NCBI GenBank assembly: GCA_963734015.1
Contig: CAVTFG010000007.1
Location: 62,001-126,000, forward strand
DNA length: 64,000 nt
Direction of reading: 5' to 3'
DNA from: JALZKA01 sp963734015
Lineage (GTDB): Bacteria > Actinomycetota > Thermoleophilia > Solirubrobacterales > 70-9
The notes beneath the pieces were generated by a model. That model saw only the letters and a program-made list of their open reading frames with translations, had not been told where the DNA came from and made no database searches. Position 1 is the stretch's first letter, and the number at the start of each line of letters is the position of its first letter. The translations under genes and the position numbers were made by a program. Of the stretch, positions 61,987-64,000 are shown piece after piece.

Positions 61987-62949
61987 GTGCCCGAGCAGCA
62001 AGTCGTCCTCGTCTGCCGCCGGCTCCTGCCCGCCGGGCTCGCTTTGCTGTCCGAGGCCGGCTACGAGGTGCGCGAGGGAGGGCCCGAAGCCACCGCCGAG
62101 GAGCTGCTGGAGCTGGCCCCGGGATGCAGCGCGATCGTGGCCGATCCCAGCGTGCCCGTCGGCCCGGACCTGCTCGACGCCGCGGGTGCGGAGCTGCGGG
62201 TGGTGGCGAACTTCGCGGTCGGGTACGACAACGTCGACCTCGACGCCTGCCGCGAGCGGGACGTCGCGGTGACCAACACCCCGGGGGTCCTGACGAATGC
62301 GACCGCAGAGCTGGCGTTGACGCTGACGATGGCGGCGGCGCGGCGCACCAGCGAGGCGGAGGCCGACCTTCGTTCGGGCCGCTGGGCGGGCTGGGACCCC
62401 GGCGCGTATCTCGGTCTCGAGCTCAGCGGAGCGACCGTCGGCGTGGTCGGCCTCGGCCGTATCGGATCACGCTACGCGGAGCTCGTGCGCCCCCTCGCGG
62501 GCGAGCTGCTCTACACCGCGCGATCGCCGAAGCCGGAGGCGGAGCGGGACCTCGCCGCCGAGCGGGTCGAGTTCGAGCAGCTGCTCGAACGGTCGGACGT
62601 CGTCAGCCTGCATGCGCCCTCGAACGCGGAGACGCACCACCTCATCGGCACGGCCGAGCTCCGGGCGATGCAACCGCACGCCGTCCTGGTCAACACCTCG
62701 CGCGGCTCTCTGGTCGACGCCACCGCGCTCGCCGCGGCGCTCGAGGCCGGCGAGATCGGCGCCGCCGGGCTCGACGTCTACGAGCACGAGCCGGCGGTTC
62801 CTCCGGAGCTGCTCTCGGCGCCGCGCTGCGTGCTCCTCCCGCACATCGGCTCGGCGACGCAGGCGGCGCGCGACGGGATGGCGACGCTCGCAGCGCGCAA
62901 CGTCGTGGCCGCGCTCGCCGGCGAGGAACCGCCAAACCCCGTCATCTAG
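61987..62949 (+). CDS. D-2-hydroxyacid dehydrogenase (glyoxylate/hydroxypyruvate reductase-like)
   Basis: NAD(P)-dependent 2-hydroxyacid dehydrogenase, 320 residues. The NAD motif is VGVVGLGRIGSRYAELVRPL, catalytic Arg in VNTSRGSLVD, Glu in DVYEHEP and His in VLLPHIGSAT; the N-terminal VVANFAVGYDNVDLDACRERD and NTPGVLTNATAELAL match the glyoxylate-reductase subfamily. The GTG start has TAGCTT seven bases upstream. Exact substrate unknown. Confidence 0.92.
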   Translation: MPEQQVVLVCRRLLPAGLALLSEAGYEVREGGPEATAEELLELAPGCSAIVADPSVPVGPDLLDAAGAELRVVANFAVGYDNVDLDACRERDVAVTNTPGVLTNATAELALTLTMAAARRTSEAEADLRSGRWAGWDPGAYLGLELSGATVGVVGLGRIGSRYAELVRPLAGELLYTARSPKPEAERDLAAERVEFEQLLERSDVVSLHAPSNAETHHLIGTAELRAMQPHAVLVNTSRGSLVDATALAAALEAGEIGAAGLDVYEHEPAVPPELLSAPRCVLLPHIGSATQAARDGMATLAARNVVAALAGEEPPNPVI

Positions 62950-62952
62950 ATT
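62947..62952 (+). promoter_or_regulatory. putative -10 box overlapping the upstream stop codon
   Basis: TAGATT: its TAG is the stop codon of the dehydrogenase gene, and GTG 62959 follows after six bases. The same hexamer lies before trpS. Confidence 0.4.
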
Positions 62953-62958
62953 CGTCGG

Positions 62959-63459
62959 GTGGCGGCGATCGAGGTCATCGACGGGGACATCACCCGGCTC
63001 GAGGTGGAAGCCATCGCCAACGCGGCCAATACCGACCTCGCCCACGGCGGCGGCGTCGCGGGAGCGATCGTGCGCGCCGGCGGCCGCTCGATCCAGGACG
63101 AGTCCGATGCGCTCGCTCCGATCGAGCTGGGCAGCGCGGTCGCGACGGGGGCGGGCCACCTGCCCAGCCGCTGGGTGATCCATGCCGCCACCATGCGCCT
63201 GGGCGGGCCGACGTCGGCCGAGATCATCCGTGCCGCGACCGCGGCCACGCTCGAGGTCGCCGACGAGCTCGGCTGCCGGTCGCTGGCCCTGGTCGCGTTC
63301 GGCACCGGCGTTGGCGGATTCCCGATCGAGGAGGCCGCCGCGATCGAGGTTGCCGAGGCGCGGCGCCACGTCGCCGGCGAGAGCGGGCTCGAGCGCGTCG
63401 TGTTCGCCGTGCGCGGTACCGAGGCGCTCGCCGCCTTCGAGGCCGCCCTGGAGGCCTGA
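62959..63459 (+). CDS. macro-domain protein (ADP-ribose-binding/hydrolase)
   Basis: 166-residue macro domain. It has IEVIDGDITRLEVEAIANAANTDLAHGGGVAGAIVRAGG, the ADP-ribose pocket with the Asn-Ala-Ala-Asn segment and the GGGV loop, then LPSRWVIHAATMRLGGP and ALVAFGTGVGGFPIEEAAAIEVAEARRH. It probably removes ADP-ribose or O-acetyl-ADP-ribose, but activity is not certain. It begins at GTG 62959 and is followed by an antiporter gene without a gap. Confidence 0.9.
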   Translation: MAAIEVIDGDITRLEVEAIANAANTDLAHGGGVAGAIVRAGGRSIQDESDALAPIELGSAVATGAGHLPSRWVIHAATMRLGGPTSAEIIRAATAATLEVADELGCRSLALVAFGTGVGGFPIEEAAAIEVAEARRHVAGESGLERVVFAVRGTEALAAFEAALEA

Positions 63460-64000
63460 GTGGACCTCGAGGTCGCGCTCACCGTCGTCCTCGTGTCGGT
63501 CGTCGCGCTGCTGATCGCGGCGCAGTTCCTGCGTGTGCCGTATCCGATCCTGCTCGTGATCGGTGGCCTGGGGCTGGGGGCGATCCCGAACATCCCAACG
63601 GTCGAGCTCGAGCCGGACCTGGTCCTGCTGATCCTGCTGCCCCCGATCCTGTACGCCGCCGCGTTCTTCACCCCCCTGCGCGAGCTGCGGCGAAACGTCG
63701 GACCGATCTCGCTGCTCGCGGTCGGCCTGGTGCTGGCGACGATGGTGGTCGTCGCGCTCCTGGCGCACCACGCGCTCGGCTGGGATTGGGCGCCGGCGTT
63801 CGTGCTCGGCGCGATCGTCTCCCCCACGGATCCCGTCGCCGCGACGTCGATCGCCCGCCGCCTCGGGGTGCCGGGCCGGATCGTGACGATCGTGGAGGGC
63901 GAGAGCCTGATCAACGACGCCACTGCCCTGGTCGCCTACAAGTTCGCCATCGCCGCCGTCGTGACCGGCAGCTTCAGCCTGGCCGAGGCGAGCGGCGAGT
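63460..64000 (+). CDS. CPA1-family Na+/H+ antiporter, N-terminal part
   Basis: First 180 residues; the gene runs beyond the window. GTG 63460 directly follows the macro-domain stop. At least five TM helices can be seen (EVALTVVLVSVVALLIAAQFL, ILLVIGGLGLGAIP, LVLLILLPPILYAAAFF, ISLLAVGLVLATMVVVALLA), and the ion-site motif VSPTDPVAATSIARRLG and EGESLINDATALVAYK are typical of CPA1 exchangers. It is distinct from the antiporter at 1-1145. Confidence 0.9.
   Translation, partial: MDLEVALTVVLVSVVALLIAAQFLRVPYPILLVIGGLGLGAIPNIPTVELEPDLVLLILLPPILYAAAFFTPLRELRRNVGPISLLAVGLVLATMVVVALLAHHALGWDWAPAFVLGAIVSPTDPVAATSIARRLGVPGRIVTIVEGESLINDATALVAYKFAIAAVVTGSFSLAEASGE

Overview
The window is very GC-rich, densely packed chromosomal DNA from what looks like an actinobacterium of the class Thermoleophilia (Solirubrobacterales-like). 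This placement is an inference from gene content and style. Supporting features are GTG/TTG starts, many translation-coupled ATGA/GTGA overlaps, likely leaderless promoters, a DAP-type MurE, a division cluster with ftsZ but no ftsA, a Ku/LigD end-joining set, and a Thermotoga-type DAHP synthase. No rRNA, tRNA, CRISPR array, phage or insertion sequence was recognised. Almost all housekeeping genes lie on the minus strand, with small, mostly accessory genes inserted on the plus strand.

Layout. 1-1145: end of a K+/H+ antiporter. 1150-7184 (minus): priA-def-fmt-rsmB-zinc ribbon-rpe, most of it translationally coupled. 7241-12834: PH-domain membrane protein (plus), then cmk-der-DUF3352-like protein-metK (minus). 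13251-16989 (minus): aroF-tyrA-aroA, preceded by a short leader peptide rich in Trp/Phe/Tyr and a hairpin, which looks like an attenuator. 17048-18477 (plus): M15 peptidase, methyltransferase and a small protein. 18474-24536 (minus): fetAB-like ABC exporter, trpS, scpA, scpB, rluB, aroH, hisC. 24617-31052 (plus): membrane-anchored propeller-like protein, ECF sigma factor with a putative anti-sigma propeller protein, the NHEJ set ligase-Ku-polymerase, and a secreted protein. 31125-37732: MocR regulator with a divergent small gene, then the glycine cleavage genes gcvT-gcvH-gcvPA-gcvPB. 37765-38841: patatin-like lipase (plus).

38828-55350 (minus) is the division and cell wall (dcw) cluster in the order mraZ-rsmH-ftsL-ftsI-murE-murF-mraY-[SRPBCC gene on the other strand]-murD-ftsW-murG-murC-murB-ftsQ-ftsZ. 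A canonical MraZ-box promoter precedes mraZ, and ftsZ has its own strong promoter. 55687-64000: a two-TM protein, tadA-tadB-tadC, an EamA exporter, an AHSA1-ArsR-DUF899 operon with two identical operators, a D-2-hydroxyacid dehydrogenase, a macro-domain protein, and the start of a CPA1 Na+/H+ antiporter.

Seven genes, including essential murF and also gcvPB, are each broken by one apparent single-base frameshift. This looks more like assembly error than decay. The most interesting signals are the aromatic attenuator before aroF-tyrA-aroA, a hairpin-forming repeat present in three copies in front of ftsL and murE, the twin ArsR operators, and a recurrent '-10 box, about 6 nt, start codon' layout implying leaderless mRNAs.
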